Assembly (NCBI GenBank): GCA_033961575.1 | Contig: CM066737.1 | Coordinates: 64,376,771 to 64,440,770, forward strand | DNA from: Aselliscus stoliczkanus | Lineage: Eukaryota > Chordata > Mammalia > Chiroptera > Hipposideridae | Reading direction: 5' to 3' | Length of the DNA stretch: 64,000 nt | Shown here: piece after piece, positions 46,480 through 57,902 of the stretch | Position numbering within the stretch: the first letter of the stretch is position 1 | How the letters are laid out: each line of letters opens with the position of its first letter | Translations under genes and position numbers: made by a program | Notes under the pieces: model-generated | Databases searched by the model: none | The model's input: only the letters and a program-made list of their open reading frames with translations | What the model was told of the DNA's origin: nothing

Positions 46480-47278
46480 TAAAGCTCTTTGAAAAAAAAA
46501 ACAAAAAACAATAGCACTTTTCCATTCTCTCATCTTGATGTGATTTAAGCTTTCATCAGGAAGGAGCCAGATATGTTGTTTCAAATCAAAAGAAAATGCC
46601 AAAATTTCATCCTGAAAATAAGGTCTATGCATTGAAGAGTAACTGCTTTTCATTTAAATCACTAAAACTTTATTTTCGACAACTTTTGAATCTTCCTGTG
46701 TTCTCAATTCAGGTGTTGACTGTTGCCCCACACAGTACCATTTTTGCTTTACAGAGATTTATTGGGCCAAATATTTGACAAAGACAGTGCCTGTGAGTGC
46801 TGTGATGCAGGTGTGCATGGCTAGACTTGGCGCCTAGCAGTGGCCATTGATGCCAAACCCAAATCCATTGTTTTTATATTGCTGCAGGCACAACAGATGT
46901 AGGTGCAACTTTTTCTGGAAATCATTCCTATTTTCTATAAATCTAGTTAGTACTTTGACAATATTCTCCAATTATGAAACTGAGCCAGTTTAGAAAGTTA
47001 CACTGGTAAATATATAGAATTATAAAATATAACTCATCACAATACTGCAATCATTTATTCATTAATCATCTAGATCAACTTCATGTCTCAGGGTGCTCAG
47101 TCATAAATAAATGTCAAACTTGCAAGGTTTTATAATCCACATGTCTGTATTATAAAGCAAGTGGCCCCATGCTGGTCTTTAAATAATGAGCTTAGCCTGA
47201 AAAATTGCTGATCTATGCTTTGATGAAGATCCTATGACAGGCATTAGAATAGATGATGTCTTATTTGGATCAAACCTT
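46480..47278. other. No gene seen
   Basis: AT-rich unassigned DNA. Confidence 0.45.
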
Positions 47279-47471
47279 TTTTTTTTTTTCCCCATGATTA
47301 CTTTTTTAAACATTTTTAAATTGAGGAACGGTGTGTTTTTCCAGGACCCATCAGCTCCAAGTCACACAGTTGTTTCAATCTAGTTGTGGAGGGTACATCT
47401 CAGTGGCCCATGTGGGGATTGAACCAGCAACCTTGGTTTGATCTAACCAACTGAGCAAACTGCCCACCCCC
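47279..47471 (-). mobile_element. Monomeric tRNA-headed SINE, diverged, with TSD
   Basis: Reverse SINE: T run, then GTGTTTTTCCAGGACCCATC, GATTGAACCAGCAACCTTGG and CTAACCAACTGAGC. TSD TCAAACCTT at about 47270-47278 and 47472-47480. This CAGCTCCAAGTCA-bearing type is the one I associate with rhinolophoid bats. Confidence 0.8.
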
Positions 47472-47612
47472 TCAAACCTTATTCTTAATCAAAGGGGCCA
47501 GTTGCAATCAACCCCCTGGTTTGAATCTCCTTTTGAGCTCTTCCAAATGTGTAAATCATCCTTTCTCTTTATATATATTCTCTGTTTTAAGTGTACACTG
47601 GAGAAGTGCAAG

Positions 47613-48239
47613 TGTTATGAAGGGAACCCACATTTTGCCACCCTGAAGCTGCCTTTTCAGGATATTGATTTTAAGCTGTTTACTAAGAAAAAAGACTCAG
47701 AAGGAACTTTTGGCCCCACCTCCTTGAGATTCAGACAGAATCCTGCTTCAGGAAGGGAGCCTTGGCTTAATCACTTTTAAGAATTTTCACCCTAAATAGT
47801 CAGGAAGTTGCCAAGCCTGTTAGCTGGATACCTGCTGTGTCCCATTGTCTCTGAGTTATCTGGCAAGAATGTTCCTGCCATGTATTGGGTTGTTGGAAAA
47901 GTCATGGCGCATTTTTGCAACGAAAAACAGAAAAAATACCTCATGACTTTTCCTACAACCCAGTATGTTTCTTTCTTCCTCAACTACCTGCAAATCGTCC
48001 ATTCTCACTTCTGAAACCTAAGACCCCATCCCCCTTTTCTACTTTGTCAGAAATGTCACATATACCCATTATTGCCTCACTGACTTTAGAATTTTCATGC
48101 TTATGTGAATTCCCCTCTTGTGCATGTATTACAACTTTGATTTTCTCCTGTTAATCTGTCTCTGTGAATTTGTTCATTGGCCAAGCTAGAAGAACTTAGA
48201 AGGTGGGAGGAAAAGTATTCATTTTGTTTAGCCCCCACA
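47613..48239 (+). mobile_element. Solo LTR of an endogenous retrovirus-like element, copy 1
   Basis: Begins TGTTATGAAGGGAACCCACA and ends GTTTAGCCCCCACA, with AATGTCACATATACCCATTA and CTCCTGTTAATCTGTCTCTG inside. A homologous copy lies inverted at 50985-51570. TG...CA ends and ~550 bp length (without a MITE insertion) fit a solo LTR. No internal viral genes lie nearby. TSD not recognisable. Confidence 0.75.
47885..47963. mobile_element. 79-bp mariner MITE, copy 3
   Basis: Between TA (47883-47884, 47964-47965). Ends TTGGGTTGTTGGAAAAGTCA and, inverted, CTGGGTTGTAGGAAAAGTCA. Inserted in the LTR; removing it restores the LTR alignment with its inverted copy. Confidence 0.92.
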
Positions 48240-49960
48240 GTTACAAGGGCACACTTGACATCCTGCAGAAATTGCAGGCAAAGCATTCTTTCATATTCCC
48301 ATTACAATGCTGGTAGTTTACAATTAGGTCTACTTAGTGACCTCTATTTAGGAGAGGGCAGAGGTGGAGAAGGATCATTTCATGCTTTTCGATTTGCCAG
48401 TGTCCAGATGTAATTGTACATGCAGCTTAGATTGTACAGCATCTTGATACCTGTATATTCTTAATGGTTTAAAGAGAATTTTATCAGACATGGATAAGTC
48501 TTTCTGTTGAATTCTGGCATGTTATATACCACATTGACTGAATTTTTGAGACAGGCAACAAATGGCAGGTTGATATTTGAGCATATTTAGTAGGATGATC
48601 AAATCCCTTGATGTGTGAAGGTGAAAGAAACTGGCTTCCTGTGAAGCACACTCCAAATTTATGAGGTCATATTGCAGGCCTTTGATCTTACCCCTCTGTC
48701 TTTAAAGCCCTTCTTTGATCCAGTCTGACCATGGTGCAGAGTAGTCAGAGCCCAGTGCGCCAATGGATTCTTTTGATAGTACAGTTTAGAAGAGATCTTT
48801 CCTGACAAGCCATGTGAGTTTCAGATTTTAAATCCATATGGCTGGATGGAAAGAAGGGTGTTCAGTTCAAGGTCAATTGGGATCCCTGGAATGCTATTTG
48901 GATAAGTCAGGGCACGAATTTCTTATTAATTATATCAACTGTTTTGATTGGTTCATGTACATTCAGATGCTTGTTGTCTTTGTAGCTCTGGTAAATTTCC
49001 ATGGGAGTCCCCTCATCTTCAGAAGGAATAATATGAACTTCTTAAGGAAATGGATGTTTTTTTGTTTGTTTGTTTGTTTTTAATTTCCATCAATGCCTAA
49101 GTATCACCTGGTACATATTTGAAGCACAATAACTATTTATTGAATGAATGATATTGTTAAGTGAGTTTTGAGGAATTAGGAGATACGGGCCTTTTAAAGC
49201 TGAGTGATAATGATGAGGCTTCATAATGATTTTATTTGAAGGAATGAAGAGGAAAAAGTAGAGTGATTACTGGTATGACCACAATTAAAATTTACATCAT
49301 CTTTCAATACTATGCAATCACTAATGAAATTATATTGATCCTATGAAATCTATTAAAGGGCTCTTATCATTACAATACTAAATCCAAGGAAAGTTTTACA
49401 TTAACCCTCTAAAGCAGAGTGCTTCTTTAAAATAAGGTTTTTCTAGAGTTAATGAATCATCATAACTTGACCATCCCTCTTAGCTTTAGCTATTAAATAT
49501 TGTATCAGAACCTAGTTATCAGCTTCATAATGTGTGAGTTATTGATATAAACTTGTGTTTGGTTTAAGTGTGTATTATATTTCATATTGCTATCTAGATT
49601 GTCATGTCAGATCAGCATCGTCATTTGTTCATATCCATATCATATGCACAAAAAGAGCATATTATTTTCTTTGTGCAGATCATTAAAAATTTTGAACTAT
49701 TGACTTGAGTTCATTAAAGTCTTTATTCCAATACAGTTATTCCATATGCCTGTTATTTCTGATACTCAAGAAACAGAATTATCATCATGTTTATATTACC
49801 CAATATAAGACTGATTTGATTGTATTATGCAGAACTTGAGTGTGAGATAGTATTTTTAAGGAATATGAATTACTGAGATTCTATTTTAAAACCAGAAACT
49901 GATCTTTTATTGAAGATGCAAGTACTTAGGTCAACTCCTTGCAATTTTTAAGGCATTGAA
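48240..49960. other. No gene seen
   Basis: Unassigned AT-rich DNA. A short (TTTG)n tract lies at 49060-49080. Confidence 0.45.
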
Positions 49961-49964
49961 AGTG

Positions 49965-50120
49965 CAGTAAAACCTTGGATTCCGGGTAACTTAGTTTGTT
50001 AGTGTTCTGCAAGACAAGCAAATGTTTCTAATACATTTTAACGTGGTAAATGAATGATGTCTTGCAATACGAGTAGTTTGTTTCCTGAACAAATTATGCT
50101 CACAAAACAAGGAATTACTG
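49965..50120. mobile_element. Old Tc1/mariner-superfamily MITE
   Basis: Starts CAGTAAAACCTTGGATTCCG and ends AAGGAATTACTG; the inverted right end CAGTAATTCCTT matches the left at most positions. Interior AATGATGTCTTGCAATACGA. Resembles Tigger-type MITEs. Diverged. Confidence 0.65.
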
Positions 50121-50984
50121 TAGTTTGTTGTAACTTATTTTAAACTATGTTGGTAAAGAAATAGAAAATTTCTCCATGAATTAGCACATTTGCTATACTT
50201 CCATACACTGGGAATTTTTTTTTTTTCGGAGTTTTACAAGTTCCCCTGGTAGTTTCTAATGAAATATCAACACTCAGAGTAACTGTGGAGGTAAAGTGCT
50301 GCAATATTATTTTGGAATACAAACATTTTAGAAAGGCTGCTGCATCGCTGAATAAATCTCACTGCAACAGGAGCTCAAAACACGCAATACAGTCTATCAC
50401 ATAGTCTGATGACTTTGAGGTTTTTTCCCCTTTATTAATTTATATTAAGCACAAGAGTAATATGTGCCCCTTGTAACTAGTGAAACAGTGCAAAGATATA
50501 TAAAAACTATGCCAATAATCCTTTTCATCATCTCTACACACATTTCTCTGTATTCATATTAGATAGACATATGTAATTATATGAGGTTTTCTGGTTGTCT
50601 GTTTTTAACAACATAATCATAATGTGTATATTATTCTGTAGCTTTTCTCAGTCAACAATATATTATGAACATCCATCCAGAACACTAGATACAGATCTAA
50701 GACATTTTTATTAATATGGATGTTTCATAATTTGATGACTCGGACTAATGGACAATTAAATTGATTCCTTTTTTCCCCAGCATCAAATGCAATGCTAAAA
50801 TAAAGATTTCTATACACATATATCACATGCTTGTGCTCTTATTTCTGTATGGTCAAATGTATGCATTGTGGGTAATATTGCCAGTATCCTTCTCAAAAAT
50901 ATTATAGTAATTGATATATCCCCAAAGCAATATGTAAGTATAATTATTTCCTCTTATCTTTGCCAGAAGAAATGCCATTGGTTT
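50121..50984. other. No gene seen
   Basis: AT-rich unassigned DNA. Confidence 0.45.
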
Positions 50985-51570
50985 TGTGGTGGCTAAAAGA
51001 AAATAATACTTTTCCTCCCACCTTCTAAGTTCTTCTAGCTGTGCCAATAAGCAAATTAACAGAGACAGATTAACAGGAGAAAAATCAAAATTTTAATACA
51101 TGCACATGGGAAATTCACATAAGCATGAAAATTCCAAAGACAGAGAGGCAACATTGGGTATATGTGACATCTTTGGATAAAGGAGAGAAGGGGCAATGGG
51201 CATTGCATTTCAGACTTGAGAAGGGGGTAGTTACAGGTCCTTAAGGAAGAGGGGAACACGCCTGGTAGGAACATCCTTGCTGGGTAACTCTGAAACAGTT
51301 GGGACACAGTGGGTATCTAGCTAGCTGGTGCCTGCCTGATGTTCTCTTATTTACCATACTTAATTCCAATTAAGTTAAGGCAGCATTCTATGATTTCCTT
51401 CCTGAAACAGGGTTTTCTGTCTGAATCTCCTGGGCAGGAAAGGCTGGGATGGGTGTGGGGAATTGGGACGGGGTCAAAGTTTCTTTCTAAGTCTTTGTCT
51501 TAATAAACAGCTTAAAATCAATATCCCAAAACGCAGTTTCACGGTGGTAAAATGTTGGTTCCCTTCAACA
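50985..51570 (-). mobile_element. Solo LTR, copy 2 (inverted)
   Basis: On the minus strand it begins TGTTGAAGGGAACCAACATT and ends TTTAGCCACCACA. It matches the LTR at 47613-48239 throughout, including CACATATACCCAATGTTGCC and CTCCTGTTAATCTGTCTCTG. It is less interrupted than copy 1. No internal retroviral sequence adjoins it. Confidence 0.78.
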
Positions 51571-52068
51571 GAAATATTTATTTAGATTTTATTTTAAATC
51601 ACATATACTCATACCCATAAAATTCTGCTGGAATTTATTTTTAAATCTATTACCCAGAAGGAAGTCTAGCTTATTTTATTCAAAATGGTTGACAAATCAT
51701 GCTAATTCCATTAATTAAATAAACCATTCTTTTCCCACTAAATTGAAATAGTGCTGTACCAAAATTTCATTTCCCATAGACACTTAGATCTATTTTAGGT
51801 CAGTCTATTCTCCTCCAATGATCTATTGATCTATTTGTCTAGTTCTGTGTCGATACTATACTTCTTCATTTATGAAGTGTTTTTGTGTGTGAGTGTACAT
51901 ATATATGTGTAACGGTGACACTGTATCTTCTATTTTGAGATTTAAACCTCTAGTGTAATTTGATTTAACAATGTAATTTATTTGGGGACTTTTTGAAAGT
52001 TTTTCTTTTCTTTGCATCCCTATCTTCCTGCCAAACCTTAATGATTCTGTTTACTATATATTTACTAT
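51571..52068. other. No gene seen
   Basis: AT-rich unassigned DNA. Confidence 0.45.
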
Positions 52069-52180
52069 GCATGCCAGTTTCTATGACTCTGTTTACTCCA
52101 GGCCGAGACAACCCCTCACTTTTCCTGTTTTCTGCCTCTTCTTACCTGTCTATAAAACCTTTTAGCCATGCTGGGAGGAG
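52069..52180 (+). repeat. 112-bp near-identical duplicate, copy 1
   Basis: From GCATGCCAGTTTCTATGACT to GCCATGCTGGGAGGAG, containing TGTCTATAAAACC, a TATA-box-like motif. It differs from 52981-53092 at two positions. The sequence continues to about 52320 as LTR-like DNA (GGTGAGAAGCTGGATCTC), absent from copy 2. Confidence 0.9.
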
Positions 52181-52525
52181 GGGAATGGCCTTTGGACAGG
52201 AGTCCGCCGTCCTCCCAGAATCCAGGCATTTGAATTAACCTGCTTTTTTTCCCACCAACCTCATCTTAAGTTTTGGTTTTCATGGGGTGAGAAGCTGGAT
52301 CTCTAGCATGGTAACGAATGTACACATTCACACCTATACCCAGACACATAATATGGATAGCTCTATCTATGTAAAGTACACATCAATATATAAATAAAAT
52401 AAATATGCATTATTTACTACTTTTTTTAACCATTCCAATGTATTCTTCCACAGTAACTTAAATCAGCTCAATTTAATTTAAAAAAGTAACATAAAAATAA
52501 TATTGAGATTTTGATTGAAATATTT

Positions 52526-52541
52526 TATATATATATATATA
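52526..52541. repeat. (TA)n tract
   Basis: Eight TA units in AT-rich DNA. Confidence 0.85.
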
Positions 52542-52599
52542 AATAAATTTTGAAAGGACTGATATATTACACCATCAAATCTTCCTATTCATGAATATA

Positions 52600-52835
52600 C
52601 TGGAGATGCCAAAAAATGTATTCAAGTGGACGCTTTGGTCAATGTTGCTCAAGCAGTAGTTTGCCGTAATCAGAAGTGCCTGGACACTGATGGTAACCAC
52701 TTTGAGCACCTCTTATAATTGCAGAAGTCAAACGTGACTTGTATTCATCTTTTGTTATTGGTGTACATTGAGTATTACAATTTTAATACAGTTTTCCTTT
52801 CTTAAAATTTGTATACATTTTTTTGGCACCCTCTG
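52600..52835 (+). mobile_element. Mariner-like element with transposase 3' end, copy 2
   Basis: 236 bp between TA (52598-52599, 52836-52837). Left end CTGGAGATGCCAAAAAATGT, right end inverted CAGAGGGTGCCAAAAAAATG. A 26-codon frame at 52638-52715 reads VNVAQAVVCRNQKCLDTDGN then HFEHLL and stops at TAA (52716-52718), the natural end of a Tc1/mariner transposase. Sister of 16454-16686. Confidence 0.85.
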
Positions 52836-52980
52836 TATATATCCCCATATTTTAGGGCTTATTTTATGTTCTTTAAGCTTTTAAATAGATTTTAATGTAA
52901 TTTTGGTTTCCTATAAAATACATTCTTATGGATCTTATAACTTTAATCATGCTTACAAATGGAGTATTACCAACATCATT

Positions 52981-53092
52981 GCATGCCAGTTTCTATGACT
53001 CCGTTTACTCCAGGCCGAGACCACCCCTCACTTTTCCTGTTTTCTGCCTCTTCTTACCTGTCTATAAAACCTTTTAGCCATGCTGGGAGGAG
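52981..53092 (+). repeat. 112-bp near-identical duplicate, copy 2
   Basis: Matches 52069-52180 at 110 of 112 positions. Flanks on both sides are unrelated to those of copy 1. Confidence 0.9.
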
Positions 53093-53109
53093 TTAACTAT
53101 TGATAGCAT

Positions 53110-54058
53110 GGAGAAAAGTTGTTGATTTTTGTGTATCTTTTATCCATTAATCTACAGAATTACTTTATTAATACTGATAGGTTTTTTCCTAAATTTACAT
53201 CCATTATTTTTAGTATATAATCATATAATTTTCAAATAAATATTTTTAATTTTTTTTTAATCAAGGGTTTTTACTTTATCCTATTACATTTGCTAGAACT
53301 TCTAAACTTCTGTTGAATAATTGTGGTGAAAACAAACACCCTCGTCTTGTTCTTGCTTTTAATGAAAATACTAGCATTTCACCATTTAGTATGATGTTTG
53401 CAGTAGCATTACTATGGGATGGCCACCTGAATCTTCCACTTCAGTGTATTTTGCAATTTAAGTACCACAGGTTTTTTCTTTTTCTTTTCTTTTCTTTTAT
53501 TTCTTTTAAATATTTTACTGGGAAATTGGGGAAGGGGGAACAGTGTTGGGGAATTGGGGAAGAAAAACAGCCAAGTTGTTGTCCTTCAATCTTAGTTGTA
53601 GAGGGCACAGCTAGCTCAGCTCCACGTCCAGTCCTGTCGGCCGCTCACAGCCGCTCAGCTCAAGGTGCCATGTTCAATCTTAGTTTCGGGTAGGCATAGC
53701 CCACCATCCCATGCAGGAGTCCAACCGGCAACCTTGTTGTTAGGAGCTCGTGCTCTCACCAGCTGAGTCATCCTGCCATCTGTTGGCAGCTCGGCAGCAG
53801 CTCAGCTCAGGCGCAGCTCACTGGCCCATGTGGGAATTGAACTGGTGACTGTTGCACAGAGCTTGTGCTCTTAACCAACTGATCTACTTGGCCAGCCCCA
53901 GTAGTTTTTTTTCTTTCAAGATGGTATTGGTTATTCTTGTTCATTGTTTTGTATTTTCATGTAAATGTTTGAATCAGCTTGTCATTCTACATAAAACCAG
54001 GTGCTAGGATTTTGAATGGGACTACACTGAATCCTTGTAAACGTTTAGGTCCTTTTTT
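53110..54058 (-). mobile_element. Old L1M ORF2 segment, split by a SINE
   Basis: Antisense of the RT-region of ORF2: TCTGTTGAATAATTGTGGTG, CACCATTTAGTATGATGTTTG, then after the SINE GGTTATTCTTGTTCATTGTT and GAATGGGACTACACTGAATC. Diverged with many stops. Confidence 0.75.
53475..53898 (-). mobile_element. Dimeric SINE type D
   Basis: Reverse copy of the 37.4-kb type: tail TTGGGGAATTGGGGAAG at the left, inner tRNA-like unit near 53700-53775 (CAGCTGAGTCATCCTGCC), outer head CTTGGCCAGCCCC at the right. TSD not clear. Confidence 0.85.
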
Positions 54059-54059
54059 A

Positions 54060-54392
54060 TTGTATTTAATTTATGTTTTTTATTTTTTGATTATAGTTGA
54101 CATACGAGTACAATATTATATTAGTTTCAGGTTTACAACATAGTGGTTAGACATTTATATAATTTGTGAAGTGATCACCCCAGTAAATCTAGTACCCATC
54201 TGACAGCATACATAGTTATTACAATTTTGACTATATTCCTTATGCTATAGTTTACACCCCCATGACTATTTTGTAGCAACCAATTGGTGCTTCTTAATGC
54301 CTTCCCCCTTTTCATCCACCCCACCCCCCTTCCAATGGGCAGCCTTCTAAATAGTCTCTGTATGTGTGAGTTTGTTTATGTTTTTTTTTTTT
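54060..54392 (-). mobile_element. L1 3'UTR fragment, younger type
   Basis: Antisense 3'UTR: GATTATAGTTGACATACGAG, CAGGTTTACAACATAGTGGT, CATCTGACAGCATACATAGT and CCCCATGACTATTTTGTAGC. Matches the 3'UTRs at 40.95 and 59.5 kb. ORF2 does not follow; instead older L1M sequence resumes. Confidence 0.8.
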
Positions 54393-54399
54393 ATATATT

Positions 54400-55400
54400 T
54401 TGTTCATATATGTTTAGAAGCATGATATTGATGTTTAGATCATTGAATTTTGGTGTTTCTTCTTTTCTCCTATATGCATTTAAAGCTACACATTTTCCTC
54501 TAAGAAGAGCTTTTGCTACATGTCACAATATTTAAATATTACATTTTCTTTTGCTTCAAATATTTTCTGAGATATATTGTGAGTTCTTCCTGGACTTGTA
54601 CATTAATAGAAGTGCATGTTTTTAGTTTCAAAGGTACACATTTTAAAATTTTATTCAAATAACAATTGATATTGAGCTTAATTTCACTGTGGTCATAAAG
54701 AAGATGCATATGACTTTAACCTTTTTTAAACTGTTAGAGACATGCTTTATTTACGAACATCCTCTCAATTCTGGTAAATATTCCATACGTAGTTGAAGAG
54801 AATGTGCAACCTGTTATTGCTAGATACACTATTCTACATATTCTACAAAAATTCAAAATTTTTATTCCTATTCTTCAAATTGTTCAAGTCCTTCCTAGCC
54901 TGTCCCTGCCTGTTCTATCAGTTACAGAAATAAATTACCCAACTATTATGGGAATTTTTTTATTTCTCTTCTTAAAGTTTTGCTGTTTTGTCAAAGCCAG
55001 AAAAAAATTCCTGGTGTCTGTAATTGATGGAACTTTCACTACCTTTCTAATGTGTACTCTGTTGGGTTTTTTTCTATTTCTCCTTGTGTGAATTTTAATA
55101 ATTAATTTTTGTTGTGAAATCATCAGTAATATTTCCTTAATACTTTATCCTCTTTTATATCTATAGCTATTACACCTTGTTTATTTTTAATATTGAAAGG
55201 CTTTGTTTTAAATTTTTCATAGCTTTATTTCAAAGAACAAGTTGTCAATATTATTTATTCATTCTACTTTTTTCTGGTTATTTAATTACATATATCTTCG
55301 TGTCTTTTGTTCCAGTTTCATTTGGTTTTATGGTGATGTTGTTTTTATATCTTAAATTTGTAGACCTGAACCCTTAAGTTAATATTTAGTTAATTTATTT
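54400..55400 (-). mobile_element. Old L1M ORF2 endonuclease-region segment
   Basis: Antisense text resembling the L1M endonuclease region: CACATTTTCCTCTAAGAAGA, CACTGTGGTCATAAAGAAGA, CCCAACTATTATGGGAATTT and TTTCACTACCTTTCTAATGTG. Very diverged; right limit approximate. Confidence 0.55.
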
Positions 55401-55659
55401 TCAGTCTGAAGTTTTAAAACAGCATTTAAATTTCTAAATTTCAGCTGTATCTCATAGGTTATGATTATTGTTCTCTTTTTAAATGAGTTTACAGATCATT
55501 TGTAATTTTTGTTTTTATTTGCTCACTGATCAGGACTATGATATTGTAATTTTTAAGAAATGTATATTTGGTCATTTAAATGGAAAAATATATTTCTCAT
55601 GTATATTTAGTCTTCATCCACAGCTCCTGGTTTATAGCTCCTAAAACTCTTGAATTTCC

Positions 55660-56470
55660 TAAGTGTTGAAAGTAACAAAAACATCTGTTTTTATGTTAAT
55701 GACCTGACTTGTGGATCCCACCTAGGGATAGAGGCTGATTGCTAAGGGAACCAACCATATGGTTAGAAAGTTTGAACTTTTAGTTTTATCCCCCTGACCT
55801 CCAAGGTGGGAAGAAATCAAGGTCTGGAGGTGAAATCAATCACTAATGGCCAATGATTTAATTAATCATGACTATGTAATAAAGCCTCCATAGAAATCCA
55901 AAAGGATGGAGTTTGGAGAGGTTCTGGATTGGTGAACATGTGGAGGTGCTGGGAGACTGGTGAGCCTGGAGAGGGCATCAAAGTTCTGTACCTTTACCCC
56001 ATATGTTGCCCTATGCATCTCTTCCATCTGGCTGTTCCTGAGTTATATTCTTTTATAATAAACCAGTAATCTAATAAGTAAAATGTTTCTCTGAATTTTA
56101 TGAGCCACTCTAGCAAATTGATGAAACCCAAGCAAGGTTATCTTGGGAACCTTTGATTTATAGACATTTAGTCATCAACACAGTAACAACTTGAACTTGC
56201 AACTGGCTTCTGAAGTTGTGTGTGTGTGGAAGGCGGAGTCAGTTTCATAGGACTCAACACTTAACCTGTGGGATGTGATGCTATTTCTTGGCATATAGTG
56301 TCTGAATTGAGCAGAATTGAGTGTAGCTTGAGCAACCCCAGGAACCTGACTTATATGTGTAATAAAAGAACACAACTCCATTAGCTGGTGTCCCAAGCCT
56401 TACTTGTTGGTGCGGGGATATCCATCCCACACACACACATTGGAATTGGTCTCCCAACACCAAAAAAGGG
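55660..56470 (+). mobile_element. LTR-like repeat with polyadenylation region
   Basis: Starts TGTTGAAAGTAACAAAAACA, includes GTAATAAAGCCTCCATAGAA, GCATCTCTTCCATCTGGCTG, TTATAATAAACCAGTAATCT and TAACCTGTGGGATGTGATGC. These resemble a common ancient mammalian LTR-type repeat, family not named. A piece near 56337-56400 recurs at 62341-62408. Confidence 0.6.
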
Positions 56471-56709
56471 GTTACTGAAATGCTTTTATTAACGTTCATG
56501 TAATTCAGGGTGTTATTTTTATTAGTTTTAAATGTTATTGTATTATGATTTTATCTTCTAAGAGTTTTACTTTGCTGAATCTATTAACCTTTTTATTTAG
56601 TAAACCCAATTTGTATAAGTATTCTAGGATTACAAGAAAAACTTATACTTTCATTTGTAGGATAAAAATTTTTGTGATTGTTGCATGTATATTCAAACCA
56701 TTATATTTT

Positions 56710-56860
56710 TAATGGCTTTTCTTTTTTTCTTTTTTTGAGCTGAGCCATCCTGCCACCTGTTGGAAGCTCAGCTTGGGCCTGGAATCAAACTGGTGACCCT
56801 GTTACACAGAGCTCACACTCTTGAGCGAGCTCTTAACCAACTGAGCCATTTGGCCGGCCC
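56710..56860 (-). mobile_element. Short SINE type B, with TSD
   Basis: T-rich tail, GAGCTGAGCCATCCTGCCAC, and head CATTTGGCCGGCCC. TSD TCAAACCATTATATTTT at 56693-56709 and 56861-56877, 17 bp and perfect. Confidence 0.95.
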
Positions 56861-56877
56861 TCAAACCATTATATTTT

Positions 56878-57074
56878 ATTTGTTGATTTTTTTATCTCTC
56901 TCCCCTCCACACAAGGTTGTGTTTTACCTATATAATGGTAATGTCCACTTTTTTTTCTATTTAATGCAGTTTTATCATGGAATCAACACTTTACGATAAT
57001 AATGATGACCCTTTTGCTGTCTTTTCATTTACATTTGCTTGTCGTGTAATAGTCTATTCCTTTATTCTAAACAC
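56878..57074. other. Probable degenerate L1 DNA
   Basis: Low-similarity AT-rich sequence that may belong to an old L1; not delimited. Confidence 0.3.
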
Positions 57075-57085
57075 ATTTTCACTTT

Positions 57086-57468
57086 TTTTTTAAATTTTAT
57101 TGAGGAATTAGGGGAGGGGAACAGCCAAGTTGTTGTCCTTTAATCTTAGTTGTAGAGGGCTCTGCTAACTCAGCTTCAAGTCCAGTCACCATCCGGTCAC
57201 CCATTGACAGCTCGTGGCCACTCAGCTCAAGGTGCTGTGTTCAATCTTAGTTGAGGGTGGGCTTAGCCCGCTATCCCATGCGGGAGTTGAACCAAGACCT
57301 TGTTGTTAGGATCAGTTGCTCTCACCAGCTGAGTTATCCTGCCACCTGTTGGCAGCTCAACAGTAGCTCTGCTTGAGTACAGCTCACTGGCCCATGTGGG
57401 AATTGAACCGGAGACTCTGTTGCTCAGAGCTTGCACTCTTAACCAACTGAGCCACTCGGCTGGCCCAT
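57086..57468 (-). mobile_element. Dimeric SINE type D, with TSD
   Basis: Reverse dimeric SINE: tail TTAGGGGAGGGGAACAGCC, inner unit AGTTGAACCAAGACCTTG, outer head CCACTCGGCTGGCCC. TSD ATTTTCACTTT at 57075-57085 and 57469-57479. Confidence 0.92.
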
Positions 57469-57566
57469 ATTTTCACTTTCTTTAGATTTTTTTTTTAAAA
57501 CATCATATGTTTTGATATTGCTTAGCACTCCATGTGATCATTTTATTTTAAAATATGTAGTTTGGG

Positions 57567-57673
57567 TGACGGCCGAGTGGCACGGTGGTTAAGTGCTGGC
57601 TTGGGAAGCCAGTGGCCCCGGTTCGGTTCCCACATATGAGGGCCAGTGACACTGCCCTCAAAAAAAAAAAAAA
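57567..57673 (+). mobile_element. Short SINE type C, with TSD
   Basis: Head GACGGCCGAGTGGCACGG, B-box-like GGTTCGGTTCCC, tail ACTGCCCTC plus A's. TSD ATGTAGTTTGGG (57555-57566) and ATGTACTTTGGG (57674-57685), one mismatch. Confidence 0.92.
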
Positions 57674-57902
57674 ATGTACTTTGGGCATTCCACATTTAAT
57701 GCAATAGCTAATATATTTGGTTTTATTCCTTCAATGTTATTTTATATTTTCTATTTATTTTGTTGTTTTTCTCTATTTTTTGTTTTTACTGAATTGATCA
57801 AGATTTTGTTCATTTTCATGCCTCTTGTTAAATTTGACATTCTACTATGTCTTTTATTTCTTTTGGTGGTTACTTTTCTTTCTTCTTTTACTTTTCCATT
57901 CT

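Noticed and set aside
46243..46653. 136-residue frame with a leucine run as a signal-peptide protein
   Set aside because: The leucines come from the ATA-repeat tail of a SINE in antisense.
47613..51570. A provirus bounded by the two LTRs
   Set aside because: The LTRs are inverted, not direct, and the DNA between them has no gag, pol or env-like frame.
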